Part shown: positions 1-14,015 of the stretch, in pieces | Numbering within the stretch: position 1 is the first letter of the stretch | How the letters are laid out: every line of letters starts with the position of its first letter | Assembly: GCA_026413225.1 (NCBI GenBank) | Contig: CM048560.1 | Span: forward strand, 12,046,001 to 12,110,000 | Length of the DNA: 64,000 nt | Reading direction: 5' to 3' | Source: Otis tarda | Taxonomy: Eukaryota > Chordata > Aves > Otidiformes > Otididae | Made by a program: the position numbers and the translations under genes | Notes under the pieces: generated by a model | Database searches by the model: none | What the model was told of the DNA's origin: nothing | The model's input: the letters and a program-made list of their open reading frames with translations, nothing else

Positions 1-1
1 G

Positions 2-1805
<1,804 letters not shown>

Positions 1806-2100
1806 AGCAGAAGGGATGGGCAGGAAAGAGCTTGACTCACCGTTCAGATGCTCTCCTGGGCTGAGGATGAATGCAGGTGTGTGAGAGGAGCGGGGTGCTC
1901 GCATGGCTAACGTGGAGACAGAGGTGCACTTCTCTGTGTGGCAGCTGATTCTGTCAAGTGATCGAAAAACGCAGGTGCTGGATGGTGGGTGAGGAGAAAC
2001 AATGTGCTCTGCTGCCTGGATGCAGCATACGAATCTGGGTAGAAATGGTGTCATGCAATTCTTGAATTCAGGCCTTAAATAAAATCCTACAACCGGTCTC
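1806..2100 (+). other. HTATIP2: HTATIP2 3' UTR
   Basis: A non-coding stretch of about 295 bp lies between the TAG and just past the AATAAA at 2078-2083. A T/GT-rich downstream element follows (from about 2097, with TTGTGTTGTAATGG), consistent with cleavage near 2100. Confidence 0.7.
2078..2083 (+). promoter_or_regulatory. Polyadenylation signal of HTATIP2
   Basis: A canonical AATAAA sits 273 bp after the stop codon and is followed by a GT-rich region. Confidence 0.75.
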
Positions 2101-5100
2101 TTTGTGACAACTTTGTGTTGTAATGGTGTTTATCTCCTGCACATTGCCAGCCCAGCCACACCTGTTCACAGACTGTGTCTTTTGGTGACACTTCAAGGAA
2201 CGCGCAGGGGCAAGCGGCCACGCTGTAGGCGGATGCAGGGAAGTGGAGACGGCGTGCAGCTCTCTGTGTGGAGGCTGTAGCCTGCAGAGCGGCCTCAGTG
2301 CGGCTTGGACAGCAGAGCTCCCGGAGGCTCAGCAGCAGTTGCTGGTGTGCCTGGGGCGCTGGCTCCGCCCGCAGTTGGTCTCTGCACGCAGGCAGCGTGT
2401 GCTTCGCCCTTGCTGACCCGCTCTGGGGGTGCTGCTGTTTGGATCCAGGCTGTCACTTTAGTACCTCTAGCAGCATAAACACCACGCAAATACTTGCATT
2501 GACTTGAAAACGCCTGTCACCGCTGGCTCCTCTGGGCTCTCCTTACGGACACAAGTCAGCCAGAGCTCAGCCCTGTTCCCAAGGGCGCTCTGTGTGCGCA
2601 AGAGGCGAGGCTGGCCCTGTGCACATCTTGGGGTGGGCTTGCCCCTGCCCCGCGCTGCTCGGGTGCTGGAAAGGGAGCAGGCCCCTGCTGTGGGCATGGA
2701 GCAGGTGCGAGGAGCAGCGACACGTCCCAGCCGCAGTCCTGGCCGTTCTCAGGCCTTGTGCTCGAGGTCAAGGAACTTGGCGGCTCTGCAGCTGGGGCGC
2801 AGTACTTACGTGACTCCCAAATTCCCAGCTGGCCGGGATCCTAGTGCTCCGGGTGATGCTGCTTTCCAGGGTTTTCTCCTCTTCGACCTCACCCGTGGCT
2901 CCTGTGTCAGTGACTTGGATGCAGCAAGCAGAGGGAGCCAAGATCTCACGTCTCCTTTTTACACAAAGCATTTTAGTCATTGGGCTGGACCTCAGAGGCT
3001 TGGTGGAGGCAGCGGGATGGTGTAACCCCACACCCTGCGTTACCCGAGCGACTCCTGAACCATGCACAGGGCTTAGTCCAAAGGTAGTGAATGAGGGGCC
3101 ACGGAGCCGCAAATGCTGATCAGACTGTCCTGGTGGGAGCAAAAGCAGTAAATTTAAAGTAGCATTTAATGTCAAAAGGGAAATGAGAGGTAGGCTGGAC
3201 TTACTTAAAAAAGGTGATACGCTTATACAGGGGAGTGGAAATGAACACCTGAAGTGGCAAGGCCTTAAAAGAAGTGAAAATTGCATACAGATGAGAGAGA
3301 GAGAAAAAAAAAAAACCACAAGCTCTGGAAAGTTACAGGTGAAAGGCAGACCACAGAAAATTTGAGGAAAGCATCCTAAAGGCATAAAAATTAATCACGA
3401 CTATGTCACGAGACAGGAAGCTCTCCTGAGAGCCCTGGGAGCAGGAGGTGATCAGGCTCTCTGAGAAGGAAAGAGCCATTACAGAAAAGCCTGCTGAGTT
3501 ACATGCAATGGCCTTGGCTGTGAAGGAGCCTGCTTTAGGTCCCTTCCTTAGGGGACACGTGTTTGCGTATCTGTCCCAAGGCACTGGAGTGGATGGGGGG
3601 GAAGGAAAAAAAAAAATTAACTCAATTTTTAGAACACATTGTTAAAATCTGCCAGAAAGAGTGCTCAGATGAACTGCCAAATATTTGCCTGGGTGAGAAT
3701 TACAGTGATCCCTCTACCAAAAAGCCAGTGTTGTTAAATAGGATGCTAATTTTTAAAAAGTTCCAGTGGGAACCAGGAAACTGCAAAGCAGCGAGGCTGC
3801 CTTCTATAAAAGGCAAGTTGTTAGAAAGGATAATAAAGTCTTGAAACAACAGAGCCCGGGATAAATCTGGTGTAATGGGAGATTCCACGTGGCTTTTGAG
3901 GGGGCAGCTGCAAGGCACAAACCTAGAGTGCTTTTGGAGGAAGCCAGCCATTGTGTACACAAGACAATCTGGTCCTTGGAGTGCACTTGGATCTCCAAAA
4001 AGCTCCCCCAGAAGGGCTCTTAAAGAAATTAAGCTGTCGTGGGAAGAAAAGGAAGGTCTGGGTGATCTCTTATTGGAAATATTTTCTTAGCGCTCTAAAG
4101 CCTTGAAATGCGGAAACCAAACATTTCTTGCTGGACAAAAGGTCTGGGGAAAATACGAGCTATTTCTGTGTAACTCTTGTTTCTGCTGCATGGTGTATGG
4201 TTTCTTTTCCAGTGGTTCAAGTAAGTATCTGCTAAAATGCACAACTGCAGTCCCTGCGCACAGTATAGCTTCCTTACGACCCTCTCACCTGAAGCTTCAT
4301 GGCTCATTTTGGACCTCAGTTTCCCTAACTTGCTCTGTGCATTCGTTAAACCCCAACGCTGGGGCCATGGAAGAGATGACAGAGCACCGATCGCTGAACT
4401 ACAGCGGAACCACAGGACCAGGGGATTTGCTCACCCAGGTCTGAAAGAGGTTTTGGGGACAGACGCAATTCCTCTGTAGGGTCTCACGGGGCAAAGCTCT
4501 GGGCTCCTCCAGGCAGCAGGAGATCTGCGGGGCTGGAGCCGCGTCCCCGGCGTGCCTGGGGAGGCTGCCCGCTTTCCAGGGGCACGCGACCCCGGCTGCA
4601 GCTGGAAGGACAGCACGTAAGGGTGCTCGGTGTCTGCTGGACGGCATTCGTGCAACCCGCCTGATCCCACAGATCTGAGCTCCCCTGGGATTTCCGACGC
4701 TGACTTTGTTACTGCAAATTAAGGAGAAGGAAAAAAAATGACTGTGTTCCCAATGGCTCTGCACTGGGAGGCTGTGGGGTTTTCCCGTGCAGCCCCATGG
4801 CCTCACTGCCCTTCCCAGCTCCGGAGCTGTGAGAACCGCCGGTGCCTCTCGCCGCCCCCCTCGCTGCTACCCACTCCCCTCTGTGCTGGGAGGTGCCCAA
4901 AGCACCCTGCAAACAGCACCTCGGCTTCACAGGAGCTTTTCAAAGCAGCCATGGGGCTGGCAGGCACCGACGTGGCACTCGGGATACCTTGGTGACATCC
5001 CTGCTAGCAAACCAACGGCCCTGGCACGCTCCTCTCAGAGAGTGGGGAGCTGCATGCCAGCTGCTGGGAGATGGGGCAACTGGGCACAGGGTTATCCCCA

Positions 5101-7187
5101 TATTGGGGCAAGGCACCTCCATGCTCATAACAGAGCCTCCCCGCCCCCACAACTCCTCTGTGAAAAGGGCAAAATGGTGGCAGCCTGTGAAGGAGCAAAA
5201 CACCTCCATCCTCTCGGCTGCCCTTGTTTCCCTCCTTGCTCTGCAAGGCACAGGTGGGGCTGGGGGACACCCCAAAGCCAGGCAGCCCCCTCAGGTCTGG
5301 CACCCCTGCTTGGGTGCATCTGGGGACCTCGAATCAGCACAAACCCAGGGAAAAGCCATTCAAGCATCTCATCCTCTGAAATTTTAGGGTGTACTTTTTT
5401 TTCATTCCGTTTCCATTGCAAACCAGTAAAAAGCTGACCCAAGCTCTCCAGGGAGGCACAGCTTCTAGCAAACTCCTAGCTTTCGGTTACCCGGCACGCT
5501 GTGTAATCCCAGAACAGCAGCAGACAGGATTGCCGCGCAGGTCCAAAGTCCATCCAGGAGCTGGAGCCAGATCCAGGCACACCTCTAAATGCTCCTGAAG
5601 TGAAGAGAAAAACGGTGCCTAGGGCTGAGCTTAAATGTAGTCCCGGGCTGAGGGGGCCGGTGGGGCTGGTCAGGGCAATTGAGGCCGTTAGTGCCCTGGG
5701 CAGCCAGGTTGGGAGCAAGGTCTCCTCTTTCCAGCTCTGAGCTGTGCTTGTGGAACAAAGCACTCAGATGCTTGTTTTTGAAGTCACCAAGGCAGCTGAG
5801 GTGGTGGGGACAGGCATGTGGTGGATTTTCAGGGTGAACCCTGAGCAGGATGCCCAGGGGATGCCCAGGCTGGCGTGGAACGGAGCCGTGCACCCTCCAT
5901 GTGCCCATGCCGGAGCGGGCGGAATTGCACAGGCACGGGTGTGGGGTGGCAAAGTCCTGTGTGGGTGCAAGTCCTGCTACGCAAACTTAAAAAAAGTTAG
6001 TGCTGCGGCCCCCATAGCCGTGTATTTGAGGGCTTTCTCCTTATGCTAGCTCCACTCTGGCCATGCGAACCCGGGCAATAAGCCATTGCTCCTGTGACCC
6101 TGCTGAGGACAGGCTGTCACATCCCGGCTGGAAGGCAGGAGGGAAATGCCCGGGAAGGCTGTGGTTACCTTTTCGCACTCTGAGCAGTAATCGGAGCGAG
6201 TCTGTTGTGGCCGCTGGCTGCAGCTCGTCCTCTCCCTGAGCGGCCATGGGGAGCCACCGAGTCGGGGCTTTGGCCACGGGGCCCCTCAGTGCCAATGCTG
6301 GTCCCTGTGTTTCCCGTGATTCGCCACTCAGCAGGCAGCTTTGCTCTCTGGGGTTGCACCGATGCCATGCCGGGGTGCCGGGCTGAGGCCGGCAGGAACT
6401 CATGCCACTGATGTCACGACCGTAGGGAGGCACTGGCTCTGCCGTGGTGAGTTTTAGCGGAGCCATCAAAGAGATCTTTCCTGGGCAAACAGAAACACCG
6501 CAGTGCAGCACCCAAGCTCTAGGTGCACGAGGGGCCACGTCCCGGTGGGGCAGTGATGGGGCAGGGCCCTGCAGGGACCGCAGCCCAGGTTGCTGGTGGC
6601 TCTGGGCTTTTATAATTTTGAGAGGGGATAGAAAAACGGTCCAGGTTTTCCAAGTAACAAAATTCTAGGTGGGAATCCTTTTTAGTCTTATCCAAGTGTC
6701 AGTGTCAGATAAAACTGGAACCCTTGCTATAATTAAACATGTCTTGTCTTTTTTTAAGCTCACAAAAATGAATGTGTTCTAGAACAAAAGTCACTGTTAC
6801 CGCCAGCTGATAACCACGGTTGAAGCTGTGGATATTTTTAAATTAGCCACAGCCTTTGACTCAATGGAGAGACTTCTAAAGACCTAAGCATTTTTATTTT
6901 GACAAAAGTGACACTTTTCATTGAAAAAAACTCACTTGAATGAGCCATTTTTGCCTGGCTCTTCTCAGTGCCGACCCAGAGCCTGATGCACCATTGAGAG
7001 GAAAGCCTGTGGGCTTCCTGAAGCCCCCTCAATGGCAGCTTGGCCCTTCCAATTCAATTACCTGATCTCACCCCAGAAAGAAAAAAAAAAACACAACCCA
7101 CATTCTTCCCTCTGTGTGAGCTCAGAGAGGAGAAAACAAACTCCAGAAGCTGCCGGGGCCAGGGCCAGCTGCGGTGGGACGGACGGC
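2101..7187. other. Intergenic HTATIP2-RGS5, no gene supported
   Basis: This is about 5.1 kb of GC-rich sequence with many overlapping open frames on both strands and none with recognisable domains or splice-linked continuation. Short A-rich runs occur at about 3305-3314, 3606-3616 and 7081-7091. The part from about 3150 to 4250 is more AT-rich than its flanks and could be a decayed transposon, but I recognise no family. I see no other structure. Confidence 0.6.
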
Positions 7188-7192
7188 ATTGG
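7188..7192 (-). promoter_or_regulatory. Inverted CCAAT box upstream of RGS5
   Basis: ATTGG on the + strand (CCAAT on the - strand) lies about 35 bp upstream of the TATA box, a usual spacing for an NF-Y site. The motif is short, so this rests on position. Confidence 0.4.
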
Positions 7193-7225
7193 TTAGGGGG
7201 CTGGCGGGGGTCCAGCTCCCGGCGC

Positions 7226-7232
7226 TATATAG
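7226..7232 (+). promoter_or_regulatory. TATA box of RGS5
   Basis: A TATATAG motif lies in a GC-rich promoter context 105-111 bp upstream of the RGS5 ATG. It predicts a start site near 7255-7260 and a 5' UTR of about 80 nt. Confidence 0.65.
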
Positions 7233-7336
7233 GAGCGAGATGGGAGGAGAGCCCGGCTGTAGACGGAGCCGCTGCTGCCTGCCGTAGCCGTCGCTCGCGC
7301 TCTTCTCACGGCTGAGGAAGACTACAGCCCGCCAAG

Positions 7337-7380
7337 ATGTGCAAGGGATTAGCCGCCCTGCCCCACACCTGCCTGGAGAG
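7337..7380 (+). CDS. RGS5: RGS5 coding exon 1
   Basis: This 44-bp coding part starts CCAAGATGT, encodes [14 protein letters not shown] and ends GAGAG/gtgaga in phase 2. Confidence 0.95.
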
Positions 7381-10300
7381 GTGAGAGCGGCCAGCTCGTG
7401 CGGGGATGCCAGGGTGGGGACAGCGAGGGTCTTCCTCCGGCACAGCCCCGTCATGGACATCTCTCATGGGGACTGGGATCGCCCGGCTCCGAACTGGGAG
7501 GGAAGGGAGGCTTGCTGGGGGGGTGCTCAGCGCAATGCTGTGAGTGGCTGGAAACCTGGGGCAGGCGGGATGCTGATCCCATCCCAAACTCTCCCCTCTG
7601 GTTTTCAGAACCTCTCTGCTAGGCAATTTCCGATCCCACCCCTCAGACGCTCCTCTGTGGGGCCCGGAGCAGGAGTATGTTGTCCTCAAACCTCAATATT
7701 TGCAAAACATGGGGAGGAAAAAAGCAGGAAAGGGGTTGCCTTTCTGAGGTGAAAACAGCCCTGGCTCCAAAAGCGCCTCAAAATCCTCTTTACTGCCTGT
7801 GCCGCCCTCAGACGCGGATTAGCCAGCCTTGGCCCCTCTCACGAGGTTTGGCTCTCTGCTCTGCCCTGCTCACAGTGCCGGTCTTCATCCTCATCCTCAT
7901 CCCCCTCCGCCCCAGTGCCCACCTCAAAACCTACCCCCAGTCACGGTAGAGCATCCTGGGGTGCTCTCACCTCCCTGGGACCCCGGGCAGGCTCCGGTCT
8001 CTGGCCATTTCCATCCGGACAGAAACCTGCTGGGAGCTGGAGGGGCTTTGGAAAGGGGCCAGTGAGAAGCAGAGGCACGAGGCGGGGGCCTCCCAGCAGC
8101 AGCGGGCCGCTCAATCCTTCGCTTAAGGAGAAAACTTGGTAAAAGACTTCACACGCAAGTTACCTGGTGAGGATTTCCTCGCAGCTGCAAATGCCTCAGT
8201 GCTGGTTTTTAGAGGAGAGCAGTTTCTTTGTTTTAAGTGTGCCCTTCATAGAATGGTTTGGGTTGGAAGGGACCTTCAAAGGCCATCCAGTCCAACCCCC
8301 CTCCAAGGAGCAGGGACATCTCCAACCAGATCAGGTTGCTCAGAGCCCCGTCCAACCTGGCCTTGAGTGTTTCCAGGGATGGGCCAACACTTCGACCACC
8401 CCTGTGCACACCTCGCCTGGTCTCCTGTGGCCTCCAACGCCACAGGCAGCCGAGCAGCACTCCTCTAGATGTGGGTGTACCACACATTTATACTCTGCTG
8501 TCATCTTTGTTGTCACTCTTCTGCTACTTTCTAACACTAAATTAGTGGGTTTTTTCTCATTGCTGCTATGCTGATGCTTTCAACTGACCTCTGCTACCCC
8601 CTCAGCTCCTCACTCCCAAAAGTCCACTTTCACTTCCAGCCCACCATTTTACACATGGAGTCAGGACGGGTTCTGTCCCACCTGCATCGTTTCATGTTGC
8701 TCTACAAGGAATTTCAACAGCCGCTTCGTTGCCAGTCTCACAAGACTACTGTGGCTCCTCACAGCCGCTCCCCAAGTGCTGTACCCGGGTATGTCTGCTT
8801 CTCAACCACTAACTTTCTCCCCATCCATGTGATACATTTAACAGTGCAGCCCCATCCTGCGTCACCCTGGGACCCTCTCCACTGAGGGAAATGCACCGTG
8901 TCCCGCACACCTGGTGTCCCACCTTTCCCATGCTGTCCTCCACCAGGTCACCTTCCTCCTGCAGCCGCCTGGGCTCTGGAGAGCCCATCCGAGGTCTCCC
9001 ACAGACCTGAGGAGCCAGTGCACCCCGATTCTCCCCAAAGCACATGCTTGCTGGCCTCTTCAGAGAGCAACGATAGGTTTGAAGGAATCTCTCCCGCCTG
9101 CCAGAGCCGCCTTGACTCCTCTCCAATAGTCCATATTTGTCCGTGCGTCCACCACGGCCGCCTGACACCGCTGCTGCCCACGCACCCGTACAGCATCACA
9201 CTTGTGGTGTTATGGCTCCTCCAATGCCCTCTGGAGCCTTTTTCCCCCTCAAAGGGCATCACTGCCCTTGGGCACAGCAGCAGCTTTAGCTTTAACTTCT
9301 TCAAGCTTCTATTTTTTCTTTTGTTTTGTTTTATTTCTAAAGCTGGAGCCTCTCCTGACCCTCCCCAGCGGCCTTCTTGCTCTTGATGTGTTTGACAGAG
9401 CCCATATTTTCTTTTAACGCTTCTTGGAAGCTGTTCCTCAGACTTTTTCTTGGCTTGCTCCCGTATGTTCTCGCACTTAACCTTCCACAGTTTATGGTCC
9501 TCTTGCTTTTTCTTACTCAGACGTAGCTTCGGGGATTTTGAAGCCTTTTGGTTTATAACTGCCTTTTTTTACCCTGCTGTTTAGTCTTTGCTGAAGTCTT
9601 GCTTGAAAGCTTGTCATACATCTGCTGGAGGACGTCAAGATGGTGCCTTTAAATGGTCCTTCCCTCCTGCTGGCCTGAGAGCACTCAGCCCTTTTCAACT
9701 GTCCTTTCTCCTTTCCCTTCAACAAGCTTCCTCGTCTCTGTGGTCTCCCCTCATTTCACTAAGGTCCCACAGGTGAGGGGGCTTGCTTGGAGCAGGGAGG
9801 TCCTTGCTGGACCAGGGTGACAGGATCACTTTGTCACTTGAGGCTTACAGGAGAGCCAGTCCCTAGCTCTGGGCATCGGAAGCCGGCTCCGGCTCTGAGC
9901 ATTTACTCACATTTTATTTAATAAAGGGCGCAGGACAAACAGCGCATGGCACCATCCCTGTCCCGGAGACCCCTCGGTGCGGGAAGCGTGGGGACCTCGT
10001 CACCCTCCGCCTCAGGTCCTGGTCTTCCAGGCAAGATTGAAATTTTCTCCAAGGCACGAGCAACACAAGCTGTCCCCCGTAGCAGCTGACATTTTCCATG
10101 AAAACCGTTGGGTTTCTGGGTCTGTGCCGCCTCATGCTGTACGCCTGCCGCAGGCTGGCCTGGGGTGCACAGGGGGCTGTCGGCGGCAGCAGAAGCGGGG
10201 AGCAGCGGGTAGGGGAAGCGGAGCCCGTGTGGGGTCTCAAAACATCACCCATGAGGGGCTGCCGGGTGCAGGCATGGCGCAGCCCAGTGTGGCACCCCGC

Positions 10301-13300
10301 GCAGCCTCCTCTCCCTCCGAAGGGAGCTCCTTCATCTCCTCGCCACTGTTTCCCCAGGGGCTCATCTCTATAGGAACCGAGTGCTGCACACGCGTCCCCT
10401 AATTTGTCCTTGCAGCAGCCTGCCAGCTCCGCTGATACAATTATCCCAGCTGCAGATGGGGACACAGCCAAGAGATCGAGATCAAGAGCTGCCACTAATT
10501 CTGAGTGCCCGGCTTTACAGCGTTAGGGTCCATCTGCCCATCTGTAATCCATTACACCGCTTTGTACCTCGCTGGTGGCCGTGCCGGCCGGGGCAGGGAC
10601 CATCCCGTCCCTCTGCCTGACCTGCCTCTGCTCATCCCCTCCCGCAGGGCCAAGGAGATCAAGACCAAGCTGGGCACGCTGCTCCAGAAGCCCGACTCAG
10701 CCATCGACTTCATCATCCCCTACCCAGAGAAGCCAGAGAAGCCACCCAAGGCCCAGAAGTGAGTACTGCACGGGGGCGGGCTTGCGCCCAGCCGGAGGGG
10801 TGGATGTGAGCCCTTTTGGGATGTGGCAGAGCTGAAGCCCCTGCTGCAGGGTCCGGGGTGGGCACAGCGGGCTTGACGTGGCAGGAGGCTCGTGGCATGC
10901 TCCTCGTGACCCGCCGGCGAGGTGTGGGCTCGGCAAGTTACGTCAGGGCAGCGTGAGACGTGTCGGGCAGCACAGCTTTGCGGAAACGAGATTTCTCAGG
11001 GAAACTCAATTTACTTTTGATGAGATTTTGCATTGATTCAATAAAGGTTTTGCCAGAGGCACAAGGCACTTGGACTTCTCTGAGTCACCCACCTCAGGGC
11101 AGGGGTGCCAGCCTGGTGGCTTCGCAGCTGCACCGTGTCCCCGAGCTGGGCACGTGGCCCCAGGGCGTGGTGCCTGGCTTCAGGCAGCTCCGCCATGAGG
11201 GTACCTTCTCACCTTCATCCCGAGCTTCTGCTCTCCATCACCGAGCTGATACAACGACAAAGCGAAGCAGAGGAGAAGCTAGAGAGGCTGCTGGGCTGTG
11301 CCGCAGGAGTAACAGTTCATCCCTGCTCATTTTCCACTTCCACTTTAAAATCACAACTTTTTATTTTACACCGGCCCCGCTCCCCACATTCCTCTTCTGG
11401 CCAGGCAACGTTACTCTAAACTGGTCACCCTCCATCAGGGGACTAGTAAAAAAAAAAACCAACCAAGCTCCAAAAGCCAGCCCCAATGCGCAGAGAAAGC
11501 CCCGCTCGCCCCGATGAGAGCCTGCAGAGTTGCGGTCACTTGGCTGCGGTACGCGGGGACGCTTGCCAGCGCGGTGCCTGCCCGCCGTGGGGCTGCCCTG
11601 CCAGAGCCCCCGCCTCTGGCGCCTTTTGTGCTCAGTCCCTGCCGTGCCCCAGACGATGCCTCTGCGAAGGAGACACATTTGTCCCCACCAGCCATCCCCG
11701 CAGAAAGCTGGAGAACATCATCACTCCCCGCCGGCTGGAAGAGTTGTTTTCTCCCTGCGCAGCCCTGGTATCACTCACCCGGCAGCATCTCGCTCGCGGT
11801 TCATATCATCCCTGGGACGCTCAGCTAATGGAAGAGTGGATCTGGTAGTTTCCAGGAAATCTGGATTGCGTTGGGTCACTGGTGGGAAGACACCTGGGAG
11901 GAACACAGCGGCAGGCAGAGCTTTTGATCCTTGAGAGCAAGTGCAAATGCAGTTCAGAGTTCTGATACGGAATAATGGGAGCCTGTGCTGTGGTCTTTAC
12001 TGTTGGGGGCTGGGGGTTTGATGACAAGGGAGGGCTGGATACCCAACCTGGGCAGGCTTTGCCTTTCTGCTCTTCTCTCCCCTCTAGAGCCACCCACCGT
12101 TTCCCCAGGCCCACCGCTGTCAGCCCTGGCTGTCCTGCTCACTGCTCCTTCCCCACCTCCAGGGATGCTCTGCTCACTCCGAGGGCTGCAGCCCTGACAT
12201 GAGCCCCTGCAGCAGCAAAACCAGCCCAAGTGCCGCGTTGCCCGTGGGGATGGCCCGCAGCAAGCCCCGCGCTCAGTGGCGCAGGGGGCTTCGTTTCCTC
12301 TCCGACACCGGGCATTGGCCACACTGGGCAGCAGGGCTGGAGCCTTGCACCCCAGGGCAGCTCAGTTAAACTCCTCAGAGCTTAGAAAAATAAAAATAAA
12401 CAAAAGGAAAGCACAAAGAACTGCACAGCCATCTTTAGTCACATTACAAGCATTGCATTTAAAAAAAAAAAAAAAAGAGGAAAAGCCATGCACATGAAAA
12501 ACACTGAGGGTTTTCACTGGGGAGGGAGGGAGCCAAGGCCGACGTCCTGCCCCGCAGCAGGGCGTGGGAATGGGGCTGTGGGAGTGGAAAGGCGCTGACC
12601 CAAGCCCCGGCAGCGCTGGGCTGGAAGGATCTGGCCCCTCCATCCCCTCCCTTGCGGGGAGCATCCTTCCCCACCCCAGTGGAAAGTCATAGTGATGCTT
12701 CCCAGCTGCCTGCAGAGCCCCGCTCTGCCCTCCCAGGCACAGACCCTGGGGCTGGGGGACTCACTTCGTAGTTCAGCCACATCTCTGCTCAGCCATGGGG
12801 GGAATTCACCCACCTGGCCCCGTTCTCACCTCCCCTGGCACTCGGCTTGCCCCAGGAGGAGGGGACTCGTGCTGCGACGCAGCAGCATCCCCATTGCTTG
12901 ACCATTGCTCTGCAACTGTCCCCACAGCTAGTTCCTCCCCATTTCTAAAGGAATTATTTAAAAATCTGAAGCCCAGACCCAGGCTGTGGGATGAGCATGG
13001 ACTACCTGGGCTTTCTTTACTCCCTTCAGGCCGTCACCGGAGGAGGCTCTGCAGTGGCGCGATTCCCTGGAGAAGCTCCTGCAAAACCCCTGTGAGTTCA
13101 CATCCCCCTATGGTTGCATCTCCCCATCTCTTGTCCTCCCCCCTGGTGCTCAGTGAGGGCTTGGCCCCCCTGGCACCCCCAGCACTCAGTGAGGGCCCGT
13201 TCCTCCCACAGATGGCCTCGCCAGCTTCCACAGCTTTCTGCACTCCGAGTTCAGCGAGGAGAACATTGAGTTTTGGGTGGCCTGTGAGGACTACAAGAAA

Positions 13301-14015
13301 ACCAAGTCCCCTGTGAAGATGGCAGAGAAGGCCAAGAAGATCTATGAGGAGTTCATCCAGACTGAAGCACCCAAAGAGGTGAGTGGCGGCAGGGCTGGAG
13401 ATGGTGCTGGGATGGATGGAGCTGCAGGGCACCCCGTGACATGGCTGTGGGGCTTGGAGGGCTGTACCTGCTGTGAGGGGCAGCCGCATCCCCACAGGCT
13501 GTGCTCCCAGCCTTTGCGGCCCTGGTGCCCCTGTTTGCGTGCTCAGCCACTGCTGGGATGCCTCCTGCCATGGAACCAGCACACGCTGGTCGTCCCCCCC
13601 GCCACCCCCGAGACAGCCAGCATTAATCACAAGGGATGAAAATCTGTGGTAGCTCTTGCCCCAGAATTACCTTTGCTGCAGGACAGACCTCATCCTTCAT
13701 TAAAGATTTGCCACCAGTAATTAAGTGAACCTGTGTCAGTCCTGCCCCATAACCTCTGCACGGTTGTTGGTGGGACAGAGCAGGTGAGGGGAGATGCCAT
13801 CACCCACCCCTCGCACAGGCAAGGTCCCCATCCCTCTCACACTCCCACCACAGGTGAACATCGACCACTTCACCAAGGATGTGACCATGAAGAACCTGGT
13901 GGAGCCATCACCAAGCAGCTTTGATATGGCCCAGAAGAAGATCTTTGCCCTGATGGAGAAAGACTCCCTGCCCAGATTCGTGCGGTCGGAGTTTTACCAG
14001 GAGTTAATCAAGTAG
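7337..14015 (+). CDS. RGS5: RGS5, regulator of G-protein signalling 5 (complete, 5 exons)
   Basis: This R4-class GTPase-activating protein for Gi/Gq alpha subunits is, in family knowledge, a marker of pericytes and vascular smooth muscle. Coding exons are 7337-7380, 10648-10758, 13030-13091, 13212-13378 and 13854-14015, joining to 182 codons including TAG (181 aa, the same as human RGS5). The N-terminus [12 protein letters not shown] and the linker [17 protein letters not shown] are RGS5-type, as is the proline/lysine-rich [15 protein letters not shown] at about residues 39-53. The RGS box spans about 64-180 and contains SEENIEFW with Asn90, the conserved Gα-contact position, and [11 protein letters not shown] with Asn130. 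The protein ends FYQELIK with no C-terminal tail. An in-frame TGA at 7313-7315 fixes the start. The first and last residues match RGS5 rather than RGS4, RGS8 or RGS16. It lies tail-to-tail with RGS4. Confidence 0.97.
7381..10647 (+). other. RGS5 intron 1
   Basis: This 3.3 kb intron holds one CR1 3' end (about 8246-8402, antisense). A pyrimidine-rich part with short T runs lies at about 9240-9550. No further exon is evident. Confidence 0.85.
8246..8402 (-). mobile_element. CR1 LINE 3'-end fragment (antisense)
   Basis: The segment starts with ATAGAATGGTTTGGG, then carries GGAAGGGACCTTCAAAGG, a CCATCCAGTCCAACCCCC core and the TCAGGTTGCTCAGAGCC block. That is the reverse complement of the 3' end of avian CR1. 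It is a 5'-truncated copy of about 155 bp. Similarity seems to fade after about 8402, where the expected CTCTCTGGGCAACC is missing. Confidence 0.9.
10648..10758 (+). CDS. RGS5: RGS5 coding exon 2
   Basis: This 111-bp exon has acceptor cccgcag/GGCC and donor CAGAA/gtgagt, phase 2. It encodes the amphipathic N-terminal helix and the Pro/Lys-rich linker. Confidence 0.95.
10759..13029 (+). other. RGS5 intron 2
   Basis: This 2.3 kb GC-rich intron contains an A-rich run at about 12461-12476. I see no exon or recognised repeat. Confidence 0.8.
13030..13091 (+). CDS. RGS5: RGS5 coding exon 3
   Basis: This 62-bp exon has acceptor cccttcag/GCCG and donor CCCCT/gtgagt, phase 1. It encodes [20 protein letters not shown] at the start of the RGS box. 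Confidence 0.95.
13149..13196 (+). repeat. Short direct repeat inside RGS5 intron 3
   Basis: The 12-mer CTCAGTGAGGGC occurs at 13149-13160 and again at 13185-13196, 36 bp apart, filling much of this 120-bp intron. It suggests a small internal duplication. Confidence 0.6.
13212..13378 (+). CDS. RGS5: RGS5 coding exon 4
   Basis: This 167-bp exon has acceptor cccacag/ATGG and donor AAAGAG/gtgagt, phase 0. It encodes the RGS-box core with SEENIEFW and CEDYKK. It is separated from exon 3 by an intron of only 120 bp. Confidence 0.96.
13379..13853 (+). other. RGS5 intron 4
   Basis: This 475-bp intron has no feature beyond its canonical splice sites. Confidence 0.85.
13854..14015 (+). CDS. RGS5: RGS5 terminal coding exon
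   Basis: The acceptor is accacag/GTGAAC. The exon encodes [14 protein letters not shown] through [10 protein letters not shown] and ends with TAG at 14013-14015. Confidence 0.96.
   Translation: MNIDHFTKDVTMKNLVEPSPSSFDMAQKKIFALMEKDSLPRFVRSEFYQELIK

Noticed and set aside
2768-3385. 205-codon frame on the - strand
   Set aside because: Leu/Ser/Phe-rich without domains, overlapping a + strand frame of similar length; typical chance frame.
4787-5437. Open frame of 216 codons and overlapping frames between HTATIP2 and RGS5
   Set aside because: The sequence is Pro/Ser/Ala/His-rich as expected from GC-rich DNA, with no domain and with equally long frames on the opposite strand.
8167-8574. Overlapping open frames on both strands in RGS5 intron 1
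   Set aside because: They cover the antisense CR1 3' end and have no independent support.
9914-10495. 193-codon frame on the - strand in RGS5 intron 1
   Set aside because: No recognisable motif and no splice-linked continuation; several other frames overlap it.
13034-13630. 198-codon frame on the - strand
   Set aside because: It is the antisense shadow of RGS5 exons 3 and 4.
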